The notes below the pieces were generated by a model. That model was not told where the DNA came from. It ran no database searches and worked only from the letters and a program-made list of their open reading frames with translations. Shown piece by piece: positions 16,077-24,173 of a DNA stretch of 32,804 nt. The stretch comes from an uncultured Dongia sp. (GTDB lineage Bacteria; Pseudomonadota; Alphaproteobacteria; Dongiales; Dongiaceae). Each line of letters begins with the position of its first letter. Position 1 is the first letter of the stretch. Location: positions 1 through 32,804 of the forward strand of contig NZ_CAKZGO010000046.1 in the NCBI RefSeq assembly GCF_936916975.1, read 5' to 3'. Position numbers and translations under genes: made by a program.

Positions 16077-17069
16077 TTAGCCCACTTGCTGCAACAAAAG
16101 CTCTGCAAGGGGGGTCTCCGGCCGGGCGCCGAAATGGCTGATCACCTCACCGGCGGCCAGCGCCGCGATGCGCCCGCTATCGGCATGATCGCGTCCCTGG
16201 GTATACCCATAGAGGAAGCCGGCGGCATAAAGATCGCCGGCCCCGGTCACATCGACGACCTTCTGCACGGGCCAGGCCGGCACCTCAATGAGCTGCGGAC
16301 CGGCGACGATGACCGAACCCTTGGCGCTCCGCGTGATGGCAGCCAGGCTGCAATGCTCGCGCGTGATGCGGACGGCCTCGTCAAAATCGGCGGTTTCCCA
16401 CAGGGCCGTGATCTCATGCTCGTTGGCGAACAGGATGTCGACATGGTTCTTCACCAGATCCTGGAACTCGGTGAGATAGCGGCCAACGCAGAACGGATCG
16501 GAGAGGCTGAGCGAGATTTCGCGCCCGGCGCCATGGGCGAGATTGGCAGCCTTCAGGAAGGCCTGCTTGGCCAAGGGCGGGTCCCACAGATAGCCTTCGA
16601 GATAGGTCACCTTGGATCGCGTCACGACGGCGGGATCGACATCGTCCGGCGTCAATTCGACGCAGGCGCCGAGATAGGTGTTCATGGTCCGCTCGGCATC
16701 CGGCGTCACGAAGATCATGCTGCGCGCCGTGGGGGTCGTGGTGGTGGCAGTCGGCGTCTCGAAATGGACGCCGGTCGCGCGCATGTCGTGGCGGAAGATG
16801 CCACCCAGCTGGTCGTTGCCGACCTTGCCGATATAGGCGCCGCGGCCACCCAGGCTGGCGATGCCGGCGATGGTGTTGCCGCAGGACCCGCCCGAGGCCT
16901 CGACCGCCGGACCCATGGCGTCATAAAGCGCCTCGGCGCGCGCGGCGTCGATCAGGGTCATGGTGCCCTTGTTGAGGCTCATGCGGTCGATGAAATCGAG
17001 GTCGCAATGGGCCAATACGTCCACAATGGCATTGCCGATGCCGCACACGTCAAACAGCTTGTCGCTCAT
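16077..17069 (-). CDS. PfkB-family carbohydrate/adenosine kinase
   Basis: This 330-residue ribokinase-fold enzyme phosphorylates a sugar or nucleoside with ATP. The first PfkB signature region is SGGSCGNTIAGIASLGGRGAYIGKVGND, and the second is VVDVTGAGDLYAAGFLYGYTQG, which supplies the anion hole and catalytic aspartate. The N-terminus (FDVCGIGNAIVDVLAHCDLDFI) and overall pattern match the alphaproteobacterial proteins annotated as adenosine kinase. The substrate cannot be fixed from sequence. The start has GGGGA upstream. The downstream end abuts a repeat-rich gap and the gene is probably transcribed alone or with the small secreted protein gene upstream. Confidence 0.88.
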   Translation of the reverse strand: MSDKLFDVCGIGNAIVDVLAHCDLDFIDRMSLNKGTMTLIDAARAEALYDAMGPAVEASGGSCGNTIAGIASLGGRGAYIGKVGNDQLGGIFRHDMRATGVHFETPTATTTTPTARSMIFVTPDAERTMNTYLGACVELTPDDVDPAVVTRSKVTYLEGYLWDPPLAKQAFLKAANLAHGAGREISLSLSDPFCVGRYLTEFQDLVKNHVDILFANEHEITALWETADFDEAVRITREHCSLAAITRSAKGSVIVAGPQLIEVPAWPVQKVVDVTGAGDLYAAGFLYGYTQGRDHADSGRIAALAAGEVISHFGARPETPLAELLLQQVG

Positions 17070-17189
17070 CCATCCCCGCAGAAACTGATCCTTGGCCCCC
17101 GAGCGCTAAACCTTTTGGGTATTAGCCTGTCCTGGCCGTGAAGGCGGGGAGTATAGGGATCAGGCTGGCCGGGGCAAGCGTGACTGCCG

Positions 17190-17585
17190 TCAGCTGATCA
17201 CGTCTTCCGGGCAGCGTTTCAAGGCGAAGAAGGGCATGTAGCCATAGCCGGTGCCGGTGCAGCTTTCCGCGGCGGCGTTGTCGCCCAGCAGGCGCAGGGT
17301 GCAGCTCAAAAAGCCGATATCGGGCCAGCGGCTGCCCCGGAAATCCTGATTATAGGTCGCGATCCCTTCCTTCACGACAAGGCCCGTGCCGGGTGGCGGA
17401 TCGCCCATCTGGCGGTCACGGAAGCGGATCGCCGTGGCGCTGAGCTCGATCCGATAGCCGCTGTCGTCACACCAATCGCCGAGCAGCTTTTCGGCACTCG
17501 CGGCCTTGGCGGCCTGGGCCTGGCCGATCAGCAGCAACAGCGCCATCAGTGCATATCCCGGCCGCATCTTGTGGCGTCGCGTCAT
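17190..17585 (-). CDS. Small secreted protein of unknown function
   Basis: I do not recognise the family. The 131-residue product has a signal peptide (basic start MTRRHKMRPGY, hydrophobic ALMALLLLIG, likely cleavage after AQA) and so acts in the periplasm. The mature part has WCDDSGYRIELSATAIRFRDR, resembling small lipocalin-like or DUF-type proteins that begin by describing a weight of material on a beta-sheet, and four cysteines that could make two disulfides (WCDD, FLSCTL, ESCTG, KRCPE). I use the ATG at 17585 because AGGAAA precedes it; starts at 17624 and 17567 are also possible. The gene is divergent from the EI24-type gene. Confidence 0.65.
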   Translation of the reverse strand: MTRRHKMRPGYALMALLLLIGQAQAAKAASAEKLLGDWCDDSGYRIELSATAIRFRDRQMGDPPPGTGLVVKEGIATYNQDFRGSRWPDIGFLSCTLRLLGDNAAAESCTGTGYGYMPFFALKRCPEDVIS

Positions 17586-17704
17586 CGCCCTATTTCCTGC
17601 ATCGAGCATTTCCCTGTCGCTCATCTGATTGCCGCCTTGGCATTGCTGACTGGCCTAGTTTCCGCTAAATAATGGCAACATTCTGACAGAACTGGATAAA
17701 TTTA

Positions 17705-18376
17705 TTGTTCAGCGCACTTTCCAAGGCCTTCGAGCAACTCGGTGACCCCCGCATCCAGAAACTGATCGTCCTGTGCATCGGCATTGCCCTGGCCACCTTC
17801 GCGGCATTAGGGGCCGGCACCTGGTACCTGCTGGGATGGGTGATCGGAACCGGCGGCATATGGGCGGATGCCGCGCAAGTCCTGGGTTTCTTTGCGGTCC
17901 TGGTGGTCGCCTGGTTCACCTTCCCCATTGTAACCGCAGCGACCGCCGCCCTCTTCGCCGACCGCGTGGTGGATGCCGTCATGGCCAAGCATTACCCGGA
18001 CCGGCCAATGCCGCACAGCATTTCGATGACGGAAACGGTCGTCGACGGCGTGAAGATGGCGGGTATCGCCTTCATCGCCAACGTGCTCACCCTGCCGCTG
18101 CTGTTCTTCCCGCCGGTTTATGCCGTGGTGGCCTATGGCCTCAACGGTTATCTGCTCGGCCGGGAGTATTTCGAGATGCCCGGATTCCGCCGCCTGCCCC
18201 GGCCCGAGGCCAAGCTGCTGTTCCAGCGCCACCGTGGCCGATTTGTCGCGGCGGGTGTGGTGATTGCGTTCCTCTCGACCATTCCGTTCCTGAACTTGAT
18301 TGCCCCCATCATCGGCATCGCTTTTATGGTGCATATGTTTGAATCTGTGGTAAATCTGGGACCGCGCAAGGGGTAA
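17705..18376 (+). CDS. EI24 / CysZ-like integral membrane protein
   Basis: The 223-residue protein has the EI24 domain shared with CysZ sulfate permease. Hydrophobic segments lie at about 18-44, 58-84, 115-150 and 178-214, with the conserved DRVVDAVMAKHYPD and GREYFEMPGFRR loops. The only in-frame start is TTG at 17705 (MFSALSKAFEQLGDPRIQ), which matches the N-terminus of alphaproteobacterial homologues; a stop lies just upstream. CysZ carries sulfate in enterobacteria, but these alphaproteobacterial relatives are not proven transporters and no sulfur genes are adjacent. The sulfotransferase gene 6 kb away is probably unrelated. Confidence 0.8.
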   Translation: MFSALSKAFEQLGDPRIQKLIVLCIGIALATFAALGAGTWYLLGWVIGTGGIWADAAQVLGFFAVLVVAWFTFPIVTAATAALFADRVVDAVMAKHYPDRPMPHSISMTETVVDGVKMAGIAFIANVLTLPLLFFPPVYAVVAYGLNGYLLGREYFEMPGFRRLPRPEAKLLFQRHRGRFVAAGVVIAFLSTIPFLNLIAPIIGIAFMVHMFESVVNLGPRKG

Positions 18377-18468
18377 GCAGCAAGCGGGCTAGCTGGCTGT
18401 GAGCGGGGACGGATTGCGCGACATCCAGGGATCATTTTCTCAAGTTTCAGGCTAGGGACCAGCACCGC

Positions 18469-19053
18469 ATGTTTGGCAAAAAGAAAGACGAACAACCGAC
18501 CCAGGGTTCGACAGCAAGCTCGGCGACCCCGGCCGAAGGCGACAAGACCTACACGAAGCCCGACGCGGCCGCGGCGCCTTCCCGCCCGGCCATGAACCCG
18601 GACATCGCCCGCCGCAGCCCCGACATGAGCGCCTTTGCGCCGCGTCCGGCCGGCAGCAGCCCGACCGGCCCCGCCCAGCGCGCGACGGCTGAAGCCGAAC
18701 AGAAAAAACTGATCGTCGGCCGCGACATCTTCCTCAATGGCGAGATCCGCACCTGCGACAGCCTCGTCGTCGAAGGCAAGGTCGAGGCGGTCCTGTCCGA
18801 TTGCCGCGCGATGGATATCGCCGGTTCGGGCGAATTCCGCGGGTCGGCCGAAATCGAATCCGCCGATATCTCGGGTCGTTTCGATGGTGATCTCGTGGTG
18901 CGTCAGCGCCTCACCATCCGCGCCACCGGCAAGGTGCTTGGCAAGATCCGCTACGGCCAGCTTGAGGTCGAACGCGGCGGCGTCATCTCCGGCACCATCG
19001 AAGCCTTGGCCGATGGCGCCCCGCTCCCTCCTGCTTCCGGTAACGGCCGCTAA
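18469..19053 (+). CDS. Bactofilin family cytoskeletal protein
   Basis: Bactofilins polymerise into filaments that scaffold cell-wall enzymes, stalks or chromosome-segregation proteins at the inner membrane. The 194-residue protein has a disordered, proline/alanine-rich N-terminal tail (1-80). The right-handed beta-helix core (about 82-185) is made of short repeating strands such as GEIRTCDSLVVEGKVEAVL, GRFDGDLVVRQRLTIRATGKVLGKIRYGQLEVERGGVISGTI. There is no transmembrane segment; the basic start MFGKKKDE may help membrane contact. It lies 92 nt after the EI24-type gene and may share its transcript. Alphaproteobacterial bactofilins can also anchor ParB-parS, but that link is not shown here. 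Confidence 0.9.
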   Translation: MFGKKKDEQPTQGSTASSATPAEGDKTYTKPDAAAAPSRPAMNPDIARRSPDMSAFAPRPAGSSPTGPAQRATAEAEQKKLIVGRDIFLNGEIRTCDSLVVEGKVEAVLSDCRAMDIAGSGEFRGSAEIESADISGRFDGDLVVRQRLTIRATGKVLGKIRYGQLEVERGGVISGTIEALADGAPLPPASGNGR

Positions 19054-19075
19054 CGCGGCGTTACACGCTTCTGGC

Positions 19076-19097
19076 CCCCCGGCCGATCGGCCGGGGG
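19076..19097. terminator. 22-bp perfect palindrome after the bactofilin gene
   Basis: CCCCCGGCCGA/TCGGCCGGGGG is a perfect palindrome 22 nt after the bactofilin stop codon. As RNA it would fold into a very stable GC stem, but it lacks the T-run of an intrinsic terminator and has almost no loop. It may pause polymerase, protect the 3' end, or be a protein-binding site. Confidence 0.45.
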
Positions 19098-19137
19098 ATC
19101 AGGGGCTTCGGGGGTTCGTGCTGGGGGAGAGTGGAAC

Positions 19138-19689
19138 GTGTATCGTTCCCAGAAATTCATTACATCGTCAGACCGCCCAGCGTTCCTGAAGACCGCGCGC
19201 GCTACAGCGTTTCCGTTGCTGGTCCTGACCGCAGCCCTGCTGCTCTCGGCCTGCGCCCAGACCGGCAAATCAGCACCGCTCAACGTCGCAACCAAACAGC
19301 CGAAGACTCCGGCCCATGGCGTGATGAAGCCGGAGGCCGCTGAGGCTGCAGCACTTCCGGAAGAAACCGCCCCCGCCGAGACTACGCCCGCTGCAACACC
19401 TCCCGCCACGATCTGGCAAACCGCCGATAAGCTGATGGGCCTTGCCGCCGATCAGCTGCAGGCAGCCCTCGGTGCGCCAGCGCGCATCCGCGATGAAGAG
19501 AGCAGCCGCATCTACCAATATATCGGCAGCGATTGCGTGCTCGACCTCTTCCTGTATCAGGAAGCGGAAGGGAGCTACCGGGTTTCTTATGCCGAGGCGC
19601 GCTCGATCCGCGCTGATAAGAAGCCGGTCGATGCCTGTTTGAAATCGCTGCCGGCGCCGATCGTCGCGGACAACGCGCCCAGCACTTAG
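19138..19689 (+). CDS. Alphaproteobacterial lipoprotein, function unknown
   Basis: The 183-residue protein has a long basic N-terminus, a hydrophobic segment (25-36) and the lipobox LLSAC with cysteine 39. An alanine/proline/threonine-rich linker (about 60-90) follows. The conserved part, LMGLAADQLQAALGAPARIRDEESSRIYQYIGSDCVLDLFLY, resembles the BamE/SmpA style 'L-x-x-LGxP-x-x-R' pattern in which a small two-stranded domain follows a helix. Many alphaproteobacteria carry such a protein, but its role is not known to me. The start is GTG at 19138 with GGGGGAGA 9 nt upstream. A 14-bp tandem duplication spans its stop codon. Confidence 0.75.
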   Translation: MYRSQKFITSSDRPAFLKTARATAFPLLVLTAALLLSACAQTGKSAPLNVATKQPKTPAHGVMKPEAAEAAALPEETAPAETTPAATPPATIWQTADKLMGLAADQLQAALGAPARIRDEESSRIYQYIGSDCVLDLFLYQEAEGSYRVSYAEARSIRADKKPVDACLKSLPAPIVADNAPST

Positions 19690-19710
19690 AAGAAGGTACT
19701 TAGAAGAAGG
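19684..19710. repeat. Tandem 14-bp duplication across a stop codon
   Basis: ACTTAGAAGAAGG occurs at 19684-19696 and again at 19698-19710, separated by one T, so a 14-bp unit is duplicated. The first copy contains the TAG stop of the lipoprotein gene and the second abuts the TAG stop of convergent hisE. This looks like a recent slippage event filling the space between two convergent genes. It has no coding effect. Confidence 0.8.
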
Positions 19711-20058
19711 CTATTTGCCCTTGGCTTCGCGCCGGGCGGCTTTCTCGGCGATGCCGGAAATACCTTCGCGGGCCTTCAACGCGGCCCAGACATCCGCCGG
19801 ATCGATACCGCGATCGGCCCACAGCACCAGCAGGTGATAAAGCAGATCCGAGGATTCGGCGACCAGCGCTGCATTGTCGCCGCGCATCGCCTCGATGATG
19901 GCCTCGACGGCCTCCTCGCCCACTTTCTGCGAAATCTTGGCGGTGCCCTTGGCGAACAGCTTGGCGGTATGCGACTGCGTCGGATCGCTGCCCTTACGGC
20001 TTTCGATCGTCTTGAACAGACAATCGAGCACGGTGCCGTCGAATTTGTCAGCAGACAT
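19711..20058 (-). CDS. hisE: Phosphoribosyl-ATP diphosphatase
   Basis: HisE removes pyrophosphate from phosphoribosyl-ATP, the second step of histidine synthesis. The 115-residue all-helical protein has the metal-binding KVGEEAVEAIIEA and ESSDLLYHLLVLW motifs that define the family. It is a free-standing HisE and not a HisIE fusion, so hisI must lie elsewhere. It is the last gene of the his run, 27 nt after hisF, with AAGGA upstream of its ATG. Confidence 0.95.
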   Translation of the reverse strand: MSADKFDGTVLDCLFKTIESRKGSDPTQSHTAKLFAKGTAKISQKVGEEAVEAIIEAMRGDNAALVAESSDLLYHLLVLWADRGIDPADVWAALKAREGISGIAEKAARREAKGK

Positions 20059-20085
20059 GACGCAAATCCTTACCTTTCCGGGGCT

Positions 20086-20850
20086 TCAACGCTCCAGGCG
20101 CATCTCCAGCCCAGCCTTCACCATATGCGCCTTTGCTTGACCAATGGTAAACGTCCCGAAATGGAAGATAGACGCGGCCAAAACGGCTGTTGCATGCCCC
20201 TCGCGGATGCCGGCTACCAGGTCGTCGAGCGACCCCACCCCGCCCGAGGCAATGACCGGTACCGTTACCGCATCGGCGATGGCGCGGGTGAGGGCCAGAT
20301 TGTAGCCGGCCTTGGTGCCATCCCGGTCCATGGAGGTCACCAGCAGTTCGCCGGCGCCGTTTTCCGCCATGCGCTTGGCAAAGGTGACGGCATCGATGCC
20401 GGTCGGGTTGCGGCCGCCATGGGTGAAGATCTCGAACTTGCCCGGCGACGTCTCCTTGGCGTCAATCGACACCACGATGCATTGATCGCCGAATTTCTGC
20501 GCCGCTTGTTTCACAAAATCCGGGTCGTTGACGGCCGCGGTATTGATCGAGACCTTGTCGGCTCCGGCCAGCAGCAGCTTGCGGATGTCTTCCGATTTTC
20601 GCACACCGCCGCCGACGGTCAGCGGCATGAAGCAGGCCTCGGCGGTTTTCGACACGACGTCGTAAAGCGTGTCGCGATTCTCGGAGCTTGCGGTGATGTC
20701 GAGGAAGGTGAGCTCATCGGCGCCCGCGGCATCATAAAGCTTCGCCTGCTCGACCGGATCACCGGCATCGACGAGGTTGACGAAGTTGACACCCTTCACC
20801 ACGCGGCCGTCTTTCACGTCGAGACAAGGTATGACCCGCATCTTCAGCAT
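20086..20850 (-). CDS. hisF: Imidazole glycerol phosphate synthase cyclase subunit
   Basis: HisF uses ammonia from HisH to convert PRFAR into imidazole glycerol phosphate and AICAR. The 254-residue TIM barrel begins [23 protein letters not shown] with the catalytic aspartate in CLDVKDG. The second catalytic aspartate lies in VVSIDAKE, with phosphate-binding loops [10 protein letters not shown] and [10 protein letters not shown]. The ATG at 20850 overlaps the hisA stop by one base; a GTG at 20853 is also possible. Its partner HisH is encoded in the same operon. Confidence 0.97.
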   Translation of the reverse strand: MLKMRVIPCLDVKDGRVVKGVNFVNLVDAGDPVEQAKLYDAAGADELTFLDITASSENRDTLYDVVSKTAEACFMPLTVGGGVRKSEDIRKLLLAGADKVSINTAAVNDPDFVKQAAQKFGDQCIVVSIDAKETSPGKFEIFTHGGRNPTGIDAVTFAKRMAENGAGELLVTSMDRDGTKAGYNLALTRAIADAVTVPVIASGGVGSLDDLVAGIREGHATAVLAASIFHFGTFTIGQAKAHMVKAGLEMRLER

Positions 20851-21599
20851 CACACACGCTCCCGCAGCAGCTGCAGTGCTTCTTTGAGATCCAGCCTGCC
20901 GTCATAGATCGCGCGGCCGGAGATGACGCCGACGATGCCGCCGCCGCCTTTCTGCGACGCCGGCAAAGCGCCGAGCAAGGCGTGGATGTCGTCGAGCGAG
21001 GAAACACCGCCGGAGGCGATGACGGGGATCGCGAGCGAGGCTGCGAGTTCTGCCGTCGCCGATACGTTCACACCCTGCAGCAACCCGTCGCGATCGATGT
21101 CGGTGTAGATGATGGCGGTGACGCCGGCGTCTTCGAAGCGGCGGGCGAGATCGAGTGCCGTCAGTTCCGATGTTTCCGCCCAGCCCTCGACGGCGACCTT
21201 GCCACCCTTGGCATCGATGCCCACTGTGATCTTGCCGGGGAAGGTGCGGCAGGCCTGTTTGACGAGATCCGGATTCTTCAAAGCGACCGTGCCGAGGATG
21301 ACGCGTGCGACGCCCTTCTTCAGCCACGCCTCGATGCGGGCGATGTCGCGGATGCCGCCGCCCAACTGCACCGGCAGGGCAGTGGCGTCGAGAATACCTT
21401 CGACCGCAGCTTCATTGACCGGTGCGCCGGCGAACGCGCCGTCGAGATCGACCAGATGCAGCCATTCGGCACCGGCGGCTGCAAACTGGCGCGCTTGGTC
21501 GGCGGGATCGGTGTTGAACACCGTCGCCTGGGCCATGTCGCCCTTTATCAGGCGCACGCATTGACCACCTTTGAGATCGATCGCCGGAAACAGAATCAC
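20850..21599 (-). CDS. hisA: ProFAR isomerase (phosphoribosylformimino-AICAR-P isomerase)
   Basis: HisA opens the ribose ring of ProFAR to give PRFAR by Amadori rearrangement. The 249-residue TIM barrel begins with a GTG start, [20 protein letters not shown], with the catalytic aspartate in AIDLKGG and the second in [10 protein letters not shown]. Phosphate-binding loops are QLGGGIRD and [10 protein letters not shown]. Its start overlaps the preceding GNAT gene by 4 nt and its stop overlaps hisF by one, so expression is tightly coupled. The short insert [20 protein letters not shown] is normal for the family. Confidence 0.97.
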   Translation of the reverse strand: MILFPAIDLKGGQCVRLIKGDMAQATVFNTDPADQARQFAAAGAEWLHLVDLDGAFAGAPVNEAAVEGILDATALPVQLGGGIRDIARIEAWLKKGVARVILGTVALKNPDLVKQACRTFPGKITVGIDAKGGKVAVEGWAETSELTALDLARRFEDAGVTAIIYTDIDRDGLLQGVNVSATAELAASLAIPVIASGGVSSLDDIHALLGALPASQKGGGGIVGVISGRAIYDGRLDLKEALQLLRERV

Positions 21600-22123
21600 G
21601 CGGCACCTTCCAGCGATTTCCAGAAATAGAGACCGCCGATGTAATGCCCGTCGACCTGGGCGTAGCGCGGATGCCGGCCGATCTCGAGATAGCCGAGATT
21701 GCGGTAGAGGCTGATCGCCGCCTGCTGCGTTTCGCGCACATCGAGGTTGAGCACCTTGATGTTACGCGCACGCGCCTCTGCCTCAACCGCCTGAGTCAGT
21801 TGCCGCGCCAGGCCATGGCCGCGTGCCCAGGGCGCAACGAAGGATGTGGTGAGATGTGCCGAATGCGCCTGCGCTTCGTTGTTGCGCGTCGGGCGCACCA
21901 GCTGTGCGGACCCGGCCACGGTGCCGTCAAGCTTGGCGATGAACAGCGCACGGTCCGGCACGAGCGTGACGCCCTTCCAGAAGACTTCGAGGATGTTGCG
22001 ATGGGGCGGCTTGACCCAGCCGAAGCCACCGCCAGCCTCGATCGCGGCCTGTGTCGCATCGCACAGCTCCTCGAGTTCGCGGCGCTTCAATTCGGTGGCA
22101 ATGCTGATCGCGAGATCGGCCAT
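21596..22123 (-). CDS. GNAT-family N-acetyltransferase inside the his operon
   Basis: This 175-residue protein has the GCN5-related acetyltransferase fold that transfers acetyl from acetyl-CoA. [25 protein letters not shown] segment at about 97-120 is the acetyl-CoA-binding motif A region, followed by [32 protein letters not shown] (motif B) and an aromatic tail. The start at 22123 has a good AAGGGGA site and lies 15 nt after hisH; its end overlaps hisA by 4 nt. It is not a histidine-pathway enzyme I know of. The acceptor substrate cannot be read from sequence. Confidence 0.87.
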   Translation of the reverse strand: MADLAISIATELKRRELEELCDATQAAIEAGGGFGWVKPPHRNILEVFWKGVTLVPDRALFIAKLDGTVAGSAQLVRPTRNNEAQAHSAHLTTSFVAPWARGHGLARQLTQAVEAEARARNIKVLNLDVRETQQAAISLYRNLGYLEIGRHPRYAQVDGHYIGGLYFWKSLEGAA

Positions 22124-22138
22124 GGCGATCCCCTTCCC

Positions 22139-22777
22139 TTACGGATTCCAGCGTAGAAAATTGCCAAGTAAAGCGAGGCCGACGGCCTGGCTCTTCTCGG
22201 GATGGAACTGCACGCCCACCAGGTTGTCGCGGCCGATGGCAGCGGCAACCGGGCCACCGTAATCGACATCGGCCAGCAGATCCTCCGGTCGGTCGAGCAG
22301 GTAATGATAGGAGTGCACGAAATAGCCATGGGCACCGGTGGCCAAGCCACCGAAGATCGGATGCTGTGGTTGGCGCAGGCGCAGATCGTTCCAGCCCATC
22401 TGCGGAATCTTCAGCGCCGGGTCAGATGGGGTCAGCTTCACCACCTTGCCCTTGATCCAATCGAGGCCGGGATGTTCGCCATATTCGACGCCGACGGTCG
22501 CCATCAATTGCATGCCGACGCAGATGCCGAGGAACGGCCGGCCCTTGTCCAGCACCGCTTCCGACATTGCTGCCACCACGCCTGGCACGGCTTCCAGGCC
22601 CCGCTTGCATTCAGCAAATGCGCCGACACCCGGCAGCACGATGCGATCGGCGCGCGCAATCACGTCCGGGTCTGCGGTGACGATCACGTCCTCGCCGGTG
22701 GCCTTGGCGGCATGCGACAACGCCTTGGCAGCGGATTTCAGATTACCCGCGCCATAATCGATGACCGCGACCGTCAT
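22139..22777 (-). CDS. hisH: Imidazole glycerol phosphate synthase glutaminase subunit
   Basis: HisH hydrolyses glutamine and channels ammonia to HisF. The 212-residue class I glutaminase has the nucleophile cysteine 86 in [11 protein letters not shown], the histidine and glutamate of VQFHPEKSQ near 194-200, and the oxyanion region LPGVGAF. The ATG at 22777 overlaps the hisB stop by 4 nt. A longer frame from 22978 lies inside hisB and is not used. Confidence 0.96.
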   Translation of the reverse strand: MTVAVIDYGAGNLKSAAKALSHAAKATGEDVIVTADPDVIARADRIVLPGVGAFAECKRGLEAVPGVVAAMSEAVLDKGRPFLGICVGMQLMATVGVEYGEHPGLDWIKGKVVKLTPSDPALKIPQMGWNDLRLRQPQHPIFGGLATGAHGYFVHSYHYLLDRPEDLLADVDYGGPVAAAIGRDNLVGVQFHPEKSQAVGLALLGNFLRWNP

Positions 22778-23385
22778 GGCTGCTTGGCGAGGGACGCGCC
22801 TAACGTACCCTTGGTCGAGGGGACCGAATCCGATTTGCGGGGATCGATCTCGATGGCATGACGCAGCGCCCGCGCCAGGGCCTTGAAGCAGCTCTCGACG
22901 ATATGGTGGTTGTTCTCGCCATAGAGGTTTTCGACATGCAGCGTCAGGCCGGCATTCTGGGCGAAGGCCTGGAACCATTCCTTGAACAGCTCGGTATCCA
23001 TCTCGCCCAGCTTGTCGCGGCTGAAAGTCACTTTCCAGATAAGATAGGCGCGGTTGGAGGCGTCCAACGCGACACGGGTCAGCGTCTCATCCATCGGGAT
23101 GGTCGCTTCGCCATAGCGGTTGATGCCGACGCGCTCGCCCAGTGCCTGGGAGACGGCGAGACCCAGCGCAATGCCGGTATCCTCGGTGGTGTGGTGATAG
23201 TCGATATGGAGATCGCCCTTGGCGTGGAGCTTGATGTCCATCAGCGAATGGCGCGCGAGCTGGTCCAGCATGTGATCGAGAAAGCCGATCCCGGTCGAAA
23301 TCTCCGACCGGCCCTGGCCGTCCAGATTGACCTCGACCGCGATCTCGGTCTCCTTGGTCCTGCGCTCGTTCTTGCCAACACGCAT
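22774..23385 (-). CDS. hisB: Imidazole glycerol-phosphate dehydratase
   Basis: HisB dehydrates imidazole glycerol phosphate to imidazole acetol phosphate. This 203-residue version is the monofunctional dehydratase, without the N-terminal phosphatase of enterobacteria. Metal-binding histidine motifs are present: [24 protein letters not shown] and GENNHHIVE. The ATG at 23385 ([15 protein letters not shown]) has AGGA seven bases upstream; the longer frame from 23505 is unlikely. It is the first gene of the his run and is divergent from hslVU over 220 nt. Confidence 0.96.
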   Translation of the reverse strand: MRVGKNERRTKETEIAVEVNLDGQGRSEISTGIGFLDHMLDQLARHSLMDIKLHAKGDLHIDYHHTTEDTGIALGLAVSQALGERVGINRYGEATIPMDETLTRVALDASNRAYLIWKVTFSRDKLGEMDTELFKEWFQAFAQNAGLTLHVENLYGENNHHIVESCFKALARALRHAIEIDPRKSDSVPSTKGTLGASLAKQP

Positions 23386-23515
23386 CACGAATTCCTGCCC
23401 GCTCGGGTAAAAAGGCCTTAATTGCCGGGTTCTTAGCAGCGATGCGCGGTTCTGACCAGTGGGTAGACGGCGTAGCGCGCCCGGATAGGGTCTCCGTGAG
23501 GTCACGGATTGCGGG

Positions 23516-23544
23516 CTTGATTGCCGCCAAACGTTAACCTATCT
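23516..23544 (+). promoter_or_regulatory. RpoH (sigma-32)-type heat-shock promoter of hslVU
   Basis: CTTG at 23516-23519 and CCTATCT at 23538-23544 are separated by 18 nt. They match the alphaproteobacterial heat-shock promoter consensus, CTTG followed by 17-18 nt and CYTATNT. The site is 62 nt before the hslV start on the correct strand, and hslVU is a classic heat-shock operon, so the match is meaningful. The last consensus base (G at the tenth position of the -10 box) is not matched. Confidence 0.75.
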
Positions 23545-23605
23545 CCCGGGGTAGCCCATTCAGCCGGCCCGCCTTCCCCATCTTCGGGCCTTTTGAGGAT
23601 CTTTC

Positions 23606-24169
23606 ATGTCGCGTGATGAGAACGACAAGCATGGCCTTGCCCCCTGGCATGGCACCACCATCCTGCTCGTGCGCAAGGGGTCGGACGTCGTCCTGGCCGG
23701 CGACGGCCAGGTGACCGTCGGCCCCACGGTCATGAAATCCAATGCCAAGAAGCTGCGCCGCCTGGGCAAGGGCCAGGTCATCGCCGGTTTTGCCGGCGCG
23801 ACCGCCGATGCGCTCACCCTCTTCGAGCGGTTGGAGGCCAAACTCGAGCAATATCCGGCCCAATTGGCCCGCGCCTGCGTGGAACTGGCTAAGGATTGGC
23901 GGACCGACCGCTATCTTCGCCGCCTGGAAGCCATGATGGCGGTGGCCGACCCCAGCGTCAGCCTGATCCTGACCGGCACCGGCGATGTGCTGGAGCCGGA
24001 AGACGGGCTCATCGGTATCGGGTCGGGCGGCGCCTATGCGCTGGCCGCCGCCCGCGCGCTTATCGATATCGAGGGGCTGGATGCCGAGACGATCGCGCGG
24101 CGGTCGATGAAGATCGCCGGCGATATCTGCATCTATACCAACCACAACGTCATGATCGAAAAGCTGTAA
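23606..24169 (+). CDS. hslV: ATP-dependent protease peptidase subunit HslV (ClpQ)
   Basis: HslV is the proteasome-like peptidase chamber that degrades misfolded and regulatory proteins together with the HslU ATPase in the cytoplasm. The 187-residue protein has the processed N-terminal threonine at residue 17 ([11 protein letters not shown]), followed by [17 protein letters not shown] and KVRRL-type strands ([24 protein letters not shown]). A propeptide of 16 residues would be removed. GAGGAT precedes the ATG. It is first in the hslVU pair, four nt before hslU. Confidence 0.96.
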   Translation: MSRDENDKHGLAPWHGTTILLVRKGSDVVLAGDGQVTVGPTVMKSNAKKLRRLGKGQVIAGFAGATADALTLFERLEAKLEQYPAQLARACVELAKDWRTDRYLRRLEAMMAVADPSVSLILTGTGDVLEPEDGLIGIGSGGAYALAAARALIDIEGLDAETIARRSMKIAGDICIYTNHNVMIEKL

Positions 24170-24173
24170 CCCG

